DNA of 15,925 bases from SFTJ01 sp051871555 (GCA_051871555.1 JBJECZ010000181.1:1-15925), one strand, 5' to 3'. Shown: positions 6,817-14,510, counted from the stretch's first letter. Notes: generated by a model not told the origin, from the letters alone. Program-made: numbers and translations.

Positions 6817-7881
6817 TTATTTTATTGACGGATTCATAATTTGAATTCCGGCACGCAAAGCGGGGTAGGAAGGTTGTTTGCCGGCATTGTATTCATATTC
6901 CATGTGGTAGGTGCCGATACCGCCTTTGCGCACTTTTTCGCCGTTGACAATCGGAGTCCAGCGAGCCATGCCTTCGAGGCTCATCATGCGGTTGCCATAG
7001 CGGTCGGTGTAGGTTACGCCTCCGGCTGCTGCATAGTTCTCGAAGTTTTCGGTTACGATGTATTTCTTAGCCACTTCTTCGGCAGTTAGATAGCCGTCGA
7101 AGTTGTTGATTGTGCTTGACAGGCGGCTGTCGAGGTTGGCATCGCCGCTGCACGAATAGGCTTGCACAATAAAGTAGTTGAAATACTCGCCGAGTTCGCT
7201 TGCAATGGTTTGTGGCTCACCGTCGATAACAAGCATCTTGTTGGTGCCCGATTTCGGACCGATTCGCTTGGCAAGAGCGTTGATAAACACAACCTCGGCA
7301 TCGTGATTGCCGGCAATGTTGCCGCTGTGTCCGTAGTTCGGCTCATAGTCGAAGTCGAAGCCATCGTAGTTGTAGAGGTCGATGGTGTCGCAAATGGCGT
7401 TGGCATATTTCTCGATGGCAGCGTGAAGCGAAGCCTCGTCGTCGGCGCTGAATTGCCAGTACTCTTCGGCTGTTTGACCCGATGGGGTGAGTTGGTCGCC
7501 CACGCTTGAAACGATGAAGCAGAGCAGGGCACGAGTGCCTTTCACCTTTTGAACATATTCGAGGTCGGCTTTTTTCTCGGGCGAGAGGCTGCGCCAGTTG
7601 CCCCAAATCGACACGAAGTCGACGCTGTCGGGCAGACCGCGCAACGAGTTTTCTAATGAAGCACCGGCACCAACCCAGTTTCCGAACCATCCGAATGCCA
7701 CTTCATGGTCGGTTTGCTTGTAGGCACGCAGCGCAGCATAATATTCTTCGGAGCGCTCGGCATTGGTGAGGTTTTCGGGGTCTTTGATTTCGGCATCGGT
7801 GTCGCAAGCAGTGAGCGTGAAAGCTGTCACGGCAAGCATAAGCAAAGACTTTATGATTTTTTTCATTGTTGTTTTAATCAT
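6817..7881 (-). CDS. GH18 lipoprotein, probable endo-beta-N-acetylglucosaminidase
   Basis: Third PUL gene, 354 residues from the ATG at 7881. An in-frame ATG at 7866 (M6, starting M-K-K-I-I-K-S) gives a more typical signal peptide and may be the true start. The lipobox L-T-A-C places lipidation at C26. The catalytic domain fills about residues 55-350. The GH18 signature D-x-x-D-x-D-x-E is D173-G-F-D-F-D-Y-E180, so E180 is the proton donor and D178 the assisting Asp. F-I-V-Q-A-Y-S near 239 is the usual substrate-binding strand. GH18 enzymes of this size in SusCD operons, with no chitin-binding module, typically cut the GlcNAc-GlcNAc core of N-glycans (EndoF/EndoBT type). Unlike BT_3987 it has no DUF1735 domain of its own; that domain is carried by the two following lipoproteins. 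The N-glycan assignment is inference from family and context; a chitinase-like role is the alternative. Confidence 0.87.
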   Translation of the reverse strand: MIKTTMKKIIKSLLMLAVTAFTLTACDTDAEIKDPENLTNAERSEEYYAALRAYKQTDHEVAFGWFGNWVGAGASLENSLRGLPDSVDFVSIWGNWRSLSPEKKADLEYVQKVKGTRALLCFIVSSVGDQLTPSGQTAEEYWQFSADDEASLHAAIEKYANAICDTIDLYNYDGFDFDYEPNYGHSGNIAGNHDAEVVFINALAKRIGPKSGTNKMLVIDGEPQTIASELGEYFNYFIVQAYSCSGDANLDSRLSSTINNFDGYLTAEEVAKKYIVTENFENYAAAGGVTYTDRYGNRMMSLEGMARWTPIVNGEKVRKGGIGTYHMEYEYNAGKQPSYPALRAGIQIMNPSIK

Positions 7882-7903
7882 TAATTATAAATATGACAAT
7901 AGT

Positions 7904-9457
7904 TTATCTCTGCCACCAGAGTTTAGTGGCATAATCGTCGTTACCGCCCAGAAGTCGAACAGCCTCAGCATAGTTGGCAGGGTTGTTCACCGGTTCGGTG
8001 TAGTCGAACGGAATGCGGTTAGGCACTTCGATGCTGTAGGAAGTTGATTGCGCCACCGGGAACACTTTTGGATAGCCGGTACGGCGGATTTCGTTCCAAG
8101 CTTCTTGTCCATCAGGATAGATTGCAATCCACTTTTGCACAATCAGGCGTTCGAGGTTTTCCTCGGCAGAAGCTTCGTTGTCCCATTTGATGGTGATTGA
8201 CGACATCTTGGAGTGAGAACCACCGTAACCGCCGTCGGCATCGGTGTAATCGGCAGGTGTGTCGGTGTCGTTGTTGATGTATTGCTCGGCACCGCTTGCG
8301 CCCCATTGTTCGAATGAGAGTGTAATGCCTTGATTGTAGAGCGATTCGGCTGTTCCGCCCATGCCCGACCATCCGGCAAGCGCACCTTCGGCGCGACAGA
8401 ATGCCATTTCGGCAGCGCACATCCACATGCCGCGAGAGTCGCGCTCGATGTTGGCAGCTGAATAGATGGCGTCGGCAACAGTCTTGTTACCGATGTTGGC
8501 ACCGGCGCGGCAGCCAATTATTGCGCGGTCGCCAGCCGAAGCCGTTGCAAGGAAGTATTTGGTTATGCGAGGGTCGTTGTAGCCGTTCATATAGCTTTCA
8601 ATGTCGGCACAAACTCGGCTGTCGCCCCATTCAATCACTGTCTTGTACATGCCGTTTGGCGTGTAGGTGATGGCGCAGTTGTCGCTGTTAGAGGTAATTA
8701 CACCGGCAGCCACTGCTTCTTCGCCCACTTGTTGAGCATAGGCTGGGTCGGCAAAGCGCATACGCACAGCCATGCGCAGTTTGAGCGAGTTGGCAAACTT
8801 CACCCATTGCACAAAGTTTCCGCCATACACCTTGTCGCTCTCTTGGAATTGTGTGAGAGTTCCGCCGTTGGCTGAAATCATGCTGTTGATGATGTTGGTG
8901 GCAACGTCGAGGTCGCTCACGAGTGTGTGATAGATTTTTTCTTGCGAAGAATAGGCGTTAGCGTCGGCTTCGGCGCCAATTGGCATCGGGCCATACATAT
9001 CGGTGAGGCGCAGGAATGATTGTGCGCGCAATATCAATGCCCAGGCGTAGCTGAGGCTTTCGGTGCCGGTGAGGCGTACAATTTCGTTGAATGCCGAAAT
9101 TGTTTTTGGCATACTGTCGGCAAACGGGTATCTAACCCAGCCCACAGGCGCATTCATTTTGGCAAAGTTGTTGCCGGCAAAACCGTTGTTGGCATAGGTC
9201 ATGAAACGTCCCAGATAGTTGCCAATAAGGTCTTGGTTCATCTGGTAGCTGTTTTCCTGTTCAGGAAAAGCTTCGTTTTGCATCTGCACCAGGAATGAGC
9301 CGGTGTTGTAGTTGTCGCGCGAGAGTTCTTCACTCGAAACGTCTTCGCCGGGACGGTTGGCTTCCTCAAAACCGGCTGTGCAGGCGGTGCTAATAATCAT
9401 GACGGCAGCCACCAGCGAGGCTCGCGATAATATTTTGTTTAAATTATACTTCTTCAT
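7904..9457 (-). CDS. SusD/RagB-family outer-membrane nutrient-binding lipoprotein
   Basis: Second PUL gene, 517 residues, the lid subunit that closes over the SusC transporter and binds glycan at the cell surface. The signal peptide ends I-I-S-T-A-C, with lipidation at C26. The body shows the helical SusD-like pattern: the TPR-like segment S-Y-A-W-A-L-I-L-R-A-Q-S-F-L-R-L-T-D-M-Y-G-P-M-P followed by the helix Y-H-T-L-V-S-D-L-D-V-A, then W-V-K-F-A-N-S-L-K-L-R-M-A-V-R-M, and near the C-terminus W-I-A-I-Y-P-D-G-Q-E-A-W-N-E-I-R-R-T-G-Y-P. The last is typical of the SusD-like subgroup that pairs with large SusC proteins. Length is normal. It starts 19 bases behind susC and ends 22 bases before the GH18 gene, so it is co-transcribed with both. 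Ligand cannot be read from sequence; the GH18 partner suggests N-glycan oligosaccharides. Confidence 0.93.
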   Translation of the reverse strand: MKKYNLNKILSRASLVAAVMIISTACTAGFEEANRPGEDVSSEELSRDNYNTGSFLVQMQNEAFPEQENSYQMNQDLIGNYLGRFMTYANNGFAGNNFAKMNAPVGWVRYPFADSMPKTISAFNEIVRLTGTESLSYAWALILRAQSFLRLTDMYGPMPIGAEADANAYSSQEKIYHTLVSDLDVATNIINSMISANGGTLTQFQESDKVYGGNFVQWVKFANSLKLRMAVRMRFADPAYAQQVGEEAVAAGVITSNSDNCAITYTPNGMYKTVIEWGDSRVCADIESYMNGYNDPRITKYFLATASAGDRAIIGCRAGANIGNKTVADAIYSAANIERDSRGMWMCAAEMAFCRAEGALAGWSGMGGTAESLYNQGITLSFEQWGASGAEQYINNDTDTPADYTDADGGYGGSHSKMSSITIKWDNEASAEENLERLIVQKWIAIYPDGQEAWNEIRRTGYPKVFPVAQSTSYSIEVPNRIPFDYTEPVNNPANYAEAVRLLGGNDDYATKLWWQR

Positions 9458-9476
9458 TGTTTTCGTTTTTGCTGAT

Positions 9477-12400
9477 TTAGAATTGCAGTTTTACGTTAAA
9501 GCCCAACGAGCGCAGGCTTGGCTGCATAAAGTAGTCGAAGCCTTGATAGAATGTGCCGGTAGAGCCGGTCGATTCGGGGTCGAATGGCGCCTTGCAGTAA
9601 ATCATGAACAGATTGTTGGCAGTGAGGCTGAGCGAAAGGTCCATTCCCTTGAGCCATTTGCGAGGGATGGTGTAGCCGACGTGTGCTTCTTGCAGGCGCA
9701 CGTTGGTTCCGCTATAAATGTATTCGCTCCATATTGGGTTGTCGCCGCCAACCACGCTGTAATAGCTTTCGGCTGAAACGGTGCCGGTGTTTACAGGAAT
9801 ACCACCAGCTTCGCGGGCATCGGCTGTGCGTTGCGAAACGCCATAGTAGTCGAGAATTGCCTGAGTTTGGCTCATCACAATGCCGCCCACACGGGCAGTG
9901 AGCAAGAAGCCGAGGTTGATGCCTTTCCAAGTGAAGTCGTTAGAGAATCCGAAGTTGCCTTTAGGAAGCACGCTTCCGCGATATTCGGGGTTGGTGAGAG
10001 TTTCACGAATCACGTTGCCGCTTGCATCGAGGGCAATGTTGCCTTCTCTGTCGCGAGCAAAGTCGGTGTAGGTGTAAACATCGCCCATTGTGCCGCCCTT
10101 TTTAAGAATCACGTTGGCGCCATTCAAGCCGCCCACGTTGATAACCTCGTCTTCGTCGTCGAGCAAATCGATAATTTTGTTGCGGTTCATGCTATAGGTG
10201 AAATTGCTGTTCCAAGTGAAGTCGCCCCAAGTTTTGTTGTAACCGATTGAGAGTTCAATACCGCGGTTGCGCACGTTACCTGTTTGCACATATTCGCTTG
10301 AGTAGCCTTCAGCCACAGTGATTGGTCGCAAGAAAGTTTGTTTGCGAGTGTTCGACTGATAGAAGGTGAGGTCGAATGTGAGCGAGTTGTCAAGGAATCG
10401 GGCTGTTAAACCTGCTTCCCACGAGTCGGTGCGTTCGGGATAGAATGTTTCGGGGAATTTGTAGGTGACAGTGACGTAGCTCTGCGAAGCCGGGTTGTAG
10501 CCATAACGCCAAGCCGAAGTGATGTTGGGACTGATTGCCGAACCAACCGATGCCCAGCTGCCGCGAACCTTGAGATAGTTGATGGCTTTAGGCAGTTTCA
10601 CCATTTGCGAGATGATAGCCGATAGACCCACCGATGGATAGAAGAACGATTCGTTGCTTGTGCCGTCGAGAGCCGAGTCCCAATCGTTACGTCCGGTGAG
10701 GGTGAGGTAGAGCATGCTGCGCCAGCCAAGTTCAATGTTGGCAAACAGCGAGTTGATATAGTGCTTGTTGAAGGCATAAATCGGGCGGTTGTCGTTGGTA
10801 GCTGAAGCATAGTCGATGGCATTAGGGGTGAAAATGTTAGAAGGTGCTTTCAGTCCGCCTTGGAAACCGTTGTCGTCGTATTGTGTGCGCGACATCGAGC
10901 CACCCACGTTGGCGCCTATCGAGAAGTTGTCGAACGTCTTGTTTACGTTGAACATAAAGTCGCCATAGAGGCTTTGGTCGGCTATGTTGTGATATTTATA
11001 GAAACCATAGTCGGAGTGGGCAAACAGGTTGATGGTTGAAGCATATCGCTTGTCCTCAGACTTGGTTGTGGTGCGGTCCCAGCGCAAACGGCCAACAACA
11101 TCGAGCCAATCGAAAATCTGGTATTTCAAGCTGGCGTTTGCCATATAGCGGTGCTTGTTGTTGGTGCGGTTCATACGTTCTGCCACCCAATAAGGGTTCT
11201 GCATCTGCAGAGCATCGCCAAAATTCCAGTTTTGAACATATATTCCGCGGGCTTGGTCGTAGACTTCGAATGTGCGGATGGCGTCAAAACTCTCGCCACG
11301 AGGGAAGAGGTATAACGGAACCAGAGGGTTGAAGTACTGACCTTGTGCCATCAGGTTGCAGTCGTTTTGATTGATGTAGTTAAGTCCGACGTCTAAGGTC
11401 ATCTTGTCGTTGAGGAACGAAGTAGTGTTACGGAACGAGAAGTTGTAACGATTATAGTCGTTGTTAGGTATAATGCCTTGAGCGTTGGTAGTGCCCACCG
11501 ACAGATAGGTTTGGTTTTTGGAGTTACCTACAGTGAGCGACACGTTGTTTTGAATGTTTGAGCCGGTGTTGAAGAATTCCTCAGGGTCGAAACCTGTGTA
11601 CTCCGAGGTGCCTTTCTCGCCCCACGAACGAATTTCGCCGGGACGGTTTGGATAGACATTCTGGAATTCCGGCATTTTGAATGGCGATGAGAATTGGCTG
11701 CTGTGAGAAATGGTGACAGCCACTTTGCCTTCGGCGCCTTTTTTGGTTGTAATCATAATCACGCCTTGTGCGGCAGCCGAGCCGTAGAGCGCAGCAGCTG
11801 CAGGGCCGCTGAGCACGTTCACCGATTCGATATCCTCGGGGTTGATGTCGGCAATGCCTTCGCCACCAGGCTGGTCAACAAAGATGCCTTCCGACGAACC
11901 GTTGTTGCGGTTGTTGATGGGCACACCGTCGATAACGTAAAGTGCTTGGTTGCTTTGGTTGATTGATTTAGGACCACGCATCACCACGCGAGTTGCACCG
12001 CCCATACCTGCCGATGAGGCATTGATGTTCACGCCAGCCACTTTGCCCGACAATGAACTCATGAAGTTGGTGCTTTTCACTGTTGTGAGGTTGTCGCCTC
12101 CCACTTTCTGCACATTATAGCTAAGTGCTTTCTCTGAACGCTTGATGCCGAGGGCTGTAACAACCACTTCGCCAAGTTGGAATTGCGACTCTTTGAGTGA
12201 TATTACCATGGCATTTCCGTCGGCAACCACTTCCTTGTCGGTATAGCCAAGATAGCTCACAACAAGTTTACTGCCTTTGGACGCTTTGAGTGTGAAGTTG
12301 CCATCAATGTCGGTGGCAGTTGCTTTGTTGGTGCCTTTTACGGTTACGGTAGCACCAATTACAGGTTCGCCGTTTTCATCGACTACCTGACCTCCGATTG

Positions 12401-12536
12401 TGCCGTCGTCGTGCTGTTGCATTGAGGGCGATTGAACATCGCTGGGCGCAGTTGTGGCTGCATACGATGCCGAATAACCCGAAATCAACAGTAGAGATAA
12501 GCACAATTTGAGCAAATTAGATTGCAAATTGTACAT
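9477..12536 (-). CDS. SusC/RagA-family TonB-dependent transporter
   Basis: First PUL gene, 1019 residues, the outer-membrane channel that imports the captured oligosaccharide using TonB energy. A signal peptide covers residues 1-27 (cleavage after S-Y-A-A). A carboxypeptidase-regulatory-like beta-sandwich spans about 46-118 (G-G-Q-V-V-D-E-N-G-E-P-V-I-G-A-T-V, T-D-I-D-G-N-F-T-L). Next is the SusC linker E-V-V-V-T-A-L-G-I-K-R at 123-133, and then the plug domain with the diagnostic N-Q-A-L-Y-V-I-D-G-V-P-I near 196-207. The rest is the 22-strand barrel, ending in F-N-V-K-L-Q-F with the terminal Phe usual for outer-membrane barrels. There is no N-terminal STN domain, so it does not look like a direct FecA-type sensor for a sigma/anti-sigma pair. 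The ATG at 12536 is the only sensible start. The nearest consensus promoter lies about 330 bases upstream, implying a long leader. Confidence 0.96.
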   Translation of the reverse strand: MYNLQSNLLKLCLSLLLISGYSASYAATTAPSDVQSPSMQQHDDGTIGGQVVDENGEPVIGATVTVKGTNKATATDIDGNFTLKASKGSKLVVSYLGYTDKEVVADGNAMVISLKESQFQLGEVVVTALGIKRSEKALSYNVQKVGGDNLTTVKSTNFMSSLSGKVAGVNINASSAGMGGATRVVMRGPKSINQSNQALYVIDGVPINNRNNGSSEGIFVDQPGGEGIADINPEDIESVNVLSGPAAAALYGSAAAQGVIMITTKKGAEGKVAVTISHSSQFSSPFKMPEFQNVYPNRPGEIRSWGEKGTSEYTGFDPEEFFNTGSNIQNNVSLTVGNSKNQTYLSVGTTNAQGIIPNNDYNRYNFSFRNTTSFLNDKMTLDVGLNYINQNDCNLMAQGQYFNPLVPLYLFPRGESFDAIRTFEVYDQARGIYVQNWNFGDALQMQNPYWVAERMNRTNNKHRYMANASLKYQIFDWLDVVGRLRWDRTTTKSEDKRYASTINLFAHSDYGFYKYHNIADQSLYGDFMFNVNKTFDNFSIGANVGGSMSRTQYDDNGFQGGLKAPSNIFTPNAIDYASATNDNRPIYAFNKHYINSLFANIELGWRSMLYLTLTGRNDWDSALDGTSNESFFYPSVGLSAIISQMVKLPKAINYLKVRGSWASVGSAISPNITSAWRYGYNPASQSYVTVTYKFPETFYPERTDSWEAGLTARFLDNSLTFDLTFYQSNTRKQTFLRPITVAEGYSSEYVQTGNVRNRGIELSIGYNKTWGDFTWNSNFTYSMNRNKIIDLLDDEDEVINVGGLNGANVILKKGGTMGDVYTYTDFARDREGNIALDASGNVIRETLTNPEYRGSVLPKGNFGFSNDFTWKGINLGFLLTARVGGIVMSQTQAILDYYGVSQRTADAREAGGIPVNTGTVSAESYYSVVGGDNPIWSEYIYSGTNVRLQEAHVGYTIPRKWLKGMDLSLSLTANNLFMIYCKAPFDPESTGSTGTFYQGFDYFMQPSLRSLGFNVKLQF

Positions 12537-12601
12537 AAGTTAGTTGTTTGTTAAGTTTATGTTAAAAAGAATTGATAGATTGCCGGTGATACTTGAATTT
12601 T

Positions 12602-12626
12602 ATGCGCTAAAGGTGATTTGGCGCAT
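12602..12626 (+). repeat. 10-bp hairpin in the susC leader
   Basis: ATGCGCTAAA (12602-12611) and TTTGGCGCAT (12617-12626) pair around loop GGTGA. On the plus strand all ten positions pair, counting one T-G wobble. On the minus strand (susC mRNA) the same position becomes a C-A mismatch. It sits about 65 bases upstream of the susC ATG. Confidence 0.6.
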
Positions 12627-12780
12627 TGATGGTGAATTTTGGTTAATATATAAAAATAATTTAAGAAAGTACACCTTAACCTTTAGAGTTGTGAGGTTGG
12701 TGGCTTGACAAAAATGGCATCCTTACAAACCAAATTTCTTATTTTGAAGTTTGCATTTGTCATAATTTATCGCGTTTAGA

Positions 12781-12845
12781 GGTTATGAATAAAAATAAGT
12801 GGTTATGAAAGAACCGTCGACTTTGCAAGTATGCTTAAACCGTCG
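12781..12845. repeat. Two pairs of short direct repeats in the PUL leader
   Basis: GGTTATGAA occurs at 12781-12789 and again at 12801-12809, exactly 20 bases apart (about two helical turns). AACCGTCG occurs at 12812-12819 and 12838-12845, 26 bases apart. Both pairs lie just downstream of the predicted susC promoter and may bind a regulator. Confidence 0.5.
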
Positions 12846-12868
12846 GTTGTTCTTGCATTTTTGTGTTG

Positions 12869-12899
12869 CAAATTTATTACAAGATTTTAATATGGCAAA
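12869..12899 (-). promoter_or_regulatory. Predicted promoter of the PUL (upstream of susC)
   Basis: On the minus strand TTTG (12896-12899), 19 bases, then TAAATTTG (12869-12876): a full match to the Bacteroidetes consensus. It is the only perfect one I found facing susC in the gap. Initiation near 12862 would give a leader of about 325 bases, unusually long; an ECF-type promoter nearer the gene would have been missed. Confidence 0.5.
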
Positions 12900-13210
12900 T
12901 GTTTTATTTTGATTAAGTGTTTAATTTAATAAACAATAACATTTGGCTGAATTATGTGCGTAAATTTATGCAAAATAATCAAATATTGTTAAATTATTTA
13001 TTGTTTCCATTGTTGAGGTTAGGGGTTTTGTGTTTTTCGATTGTCAATATAACAAAAGACACAATTTAAATTTTTTGATTGGACGGTTTTAGGGTAAAAT
13101 AACAGATTGTTTTAGGTTTGTTTATGAGAATGTTTTTGATTGTATAATGAACATGTAGGTGAGGTTGTGTCGATTGCCGGTTGATATGATTTTCAGGCAT
13201 TTGTTTGAGA

Positions 13211-13245
13211 AACTTGTTTTGAATTTCGCAGATTCAAAACAAGTT
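13211..13245 (+). repeat. Perfect 14-bp inverted repeat upstream of the acyltransferase
   Basis: The left arm AACTTGTTTTGAAT (13211-13224) and the right arm ATTCAAAACAAGTT (13232-13245) are exact complements around a 7-base loop. It is followed on the plus strand by TTTAATTTT. It could be an intrinsic terminator for an upstream plus-strand RNA, or an operator overlapping the -33 region of the acyltransferase promoter. Confidence 0.65.
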
Positions 13246-13255
13246 TTTAATTTTG
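13224..13255 (+). promoter_or_regulatory. Probable promoter of the acyltransferase gene
   Basis: TAATTTTG at 13248-13255 matches TAnnTTTG. TTTC at 13224-13227, 20 bases upstream, is one base off the -33 TTTG. Initiation near 13262 would leave about 20 bases before the ATG at 13281. The inverted repeat at 13211-13245 covers the -33 and spacer, so access could be controlled. Confidence 0.45.
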
Positions 13256-13280
13256 CAACGCAGAAATCAATCGCTTGATT

Positions 13281-14387
13281 ATGAAAAAACAGAACACCAC
13301 AATATCGATTTGCAAGGGCATTGCCATAATTCTTATGGTTATGGGGCACGCCGAAGGTCCCGGACTGTTGATGAATTTCATCTATTTGTTTCACATGCCC
13401 ATCTTCTTCATCACGGCAGGCTACTTCTTCAGCCGCCGTTACCTCAATGATTCGTGGACATACGTAGAGAAGCGGTTTGCAGGATTGTATGTGCCTATGG
13501 TGAAATGGTCGCTGGTGTTTTTGCTGCTGCATAATCTGTTCTTCGAGGTTGGGCTGCTCAACGAGCAGTTTGGCAATTGGGAAAACGGAGTTACGCACCC
13601 TTACACTACGCGGCAAATGTGCCAGCGTGCGGTGAACATAGTGTTTTCGATGGCAGGTTACGATGAATTTCTGCTTGGGGCATTCTGGTTTTTCAGGGCG
13701 TTGCTGGTTACGAGCATCTTGTTCATGGCATTATATCGGTTGCTCGACGGGCGAAAGAAGTGGCTACAAGGCAATGGAGCAGTGGTGGCAATCATTGTGG
13801 CGGCATTGGCGTTTGCGGCATTTCGCATTGGCAACGGGGTGAAGATTCTCACCATCATTCAGGGCGGCATACGCGAAAACTGGGGCGTGATATTCTTTGG
13901 CATTGGCGTGCTCTATCGCTCCTATGAGCATCGCATTAAGGAGCATTGGTTGCTTGCGCTGCTGTTTTTTGCGCTGCTTGTGGGCGGAGCACACTTGCAT
14001 CTGGCAGGAATGAATTTGAGTCCGAAGCTCATAGACGTGCTCACTTTGCCCATCACCGGAACCATCGGATTCCTGATGGTTCACTACGTTTCGGGTGTGA
14101 TTGACCGCCATCCCGGCATTTTGCGCACATTCTTGGTGCATGCCGGCAACATGACAGTATACATATATGTGTTCCATATCATTTCGTTCAAGGTGGTGAG
14201 TGCCATCAAAATCATGTGGTATGGGCTCGATTGGGGTCAGATAGGATGCCACATGGTTATACACGAGCATCACGACGACCTGTTTTGGGTGCTTTACACC
14301 ATTGCAGGCGTGGGATTGCCGCTGCTGTGGATGGCTGGCTATAATGCCGTGAAGGCGCGTTTGGCACGGACAAAAGAGCAGGCCTGA
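13281..14387 (+). CDS. Integral-membrane acyltransferase (Acyltransferase_3 family)
   Basis: A 368-residue polytopic inner-membrane protein starting at the ATG at 13281; the upstream in-frame TTG at 13275 is a less likely start. Family members transfer acetyl or other acyl groups from the cytoplasmic side onto sugars of exopolysaccharide, O-antigen or peptidoglycan, or onto other envelope molecules. The N-terminal helix I-S-I-C-K-G-I-A-I-I-L-M-V-M-G-H-A (about 9-24) has the family's G-x-A-x-x-x-V-x-x-H pattern with H23. The second conserved block, Y-L-F-H-M-P-I-F-F-I-T-A-G-Y-F-F (about 36-51), is equally typical. About eight more hydrophobic segments follow. A short charged tail ends the protein. 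It is divergent from the PUL and ends about 180 bases before rpsA, which has its own promoter, so it appears to be transcribed alone. The acceptor is unknown. Confidence 0.87.
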   Translation: MKKQNTTISICKGIAIILMVMGHAEGPGLLMNFIYLFHMPIFFITAGYFFSRRYLNDSWTYVEKRFAGLYVPMVKWSLVFLLLHNLFFEVGLLNEQFGNWENGVTHPYTTRQMCQRAVNIVFSMAGYDEFLLGAFWFFRALLVTSILFMALYRLLDGRKKWLQGNGAVVAIIVAALAFAAFRIGNGVKILTIIQGGIRENWGVIFFGIGVLYRSYEHRIKEHWLLALLFFALLVGGAHLHLAGMNLSPKLIDVLTLPITGTIGFLMVHYVSGVIDRHPGILRTFLVHAGNMTVYIYVFHIISFKVVSAIKIMWYGLDWGQIGCHMVIHEHHDDLFWVLYTIAGVGLPLLWMAGYNAVKARLARTKEQA

Positions 14388-14472
14388 CATTTAATGATAG
14401 CTTTGATTGCCATTGTGAGCCCCGAAAATGCCATATTTTGCAAAATGGCGGCAAAAATTAGTTGAAAAAGTT

Positions 14473-14503
14473 ATTGAGATATAGGAAATTATGTGTAACT
14501 TTG
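14473..14503 (+). promoter_or_regulatory. Promoter of rpsA
   Basis: TAACTTTG at 14496-14503 matches the -7 consensus; ATTG at 14473-14476, 19 bases upstream, fits the -33 element with one mismatch. Initiation near 14510 gives a leader of about 55 bases that begins with a hairpin and ends in a tandem repeat. Confidence 0.65.
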
Positions 14504-14510
14504 CACCCAT

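Larger units (their letters stand above)
12537..13280. other. Divergent AT-rich regulatory region between susC and the acyltransferase
   Basis: This gap of about 740 bases carries no convincing protein gene. From the susC side it holds a 10-bp hairpin at 12602-12626, GGTTAA/TTAACC inverted repeats (12641-12646, 12676-12681), and paired GGTTATGAA direct repeats (12781, 12801). Further along are paired AACCGTCG direct repeats (12812, 12838), a consensus minus-strand promoter at 12869-12899, a plus-strand TAGGTTTG at 13113-13120, a perfect 14-bp inverted repeat at 13211-13245, and a TAATTTTG element at 13248-13255. Base composition is far more AT-rich than the neighbouring genes. No sigma factor, anti-sigma or hybrid two-component gene lies here. 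Confidence 0.6.

Noticed and set aside
12694..12774. A 26-codon minus-strand frame in the susC leader, considered as a leader peptide
   Set aside because: No start signal and no regulatory amino-acid run; frames of this length are expected by chance.
13122..14390. Minus-strand frames at 13122-13616 and 13764-14390
   Set aside because: Both are antisense to the acyltransferase, which has clear family motifs and membrane segments.
14430..14455. GCCAT/ATGGC hairpin between the acyltransferase and rpsA
   Set aside because: The stem has a bulge and is not followed by a T-tract on the plus strand, so a terminator call is not supported.
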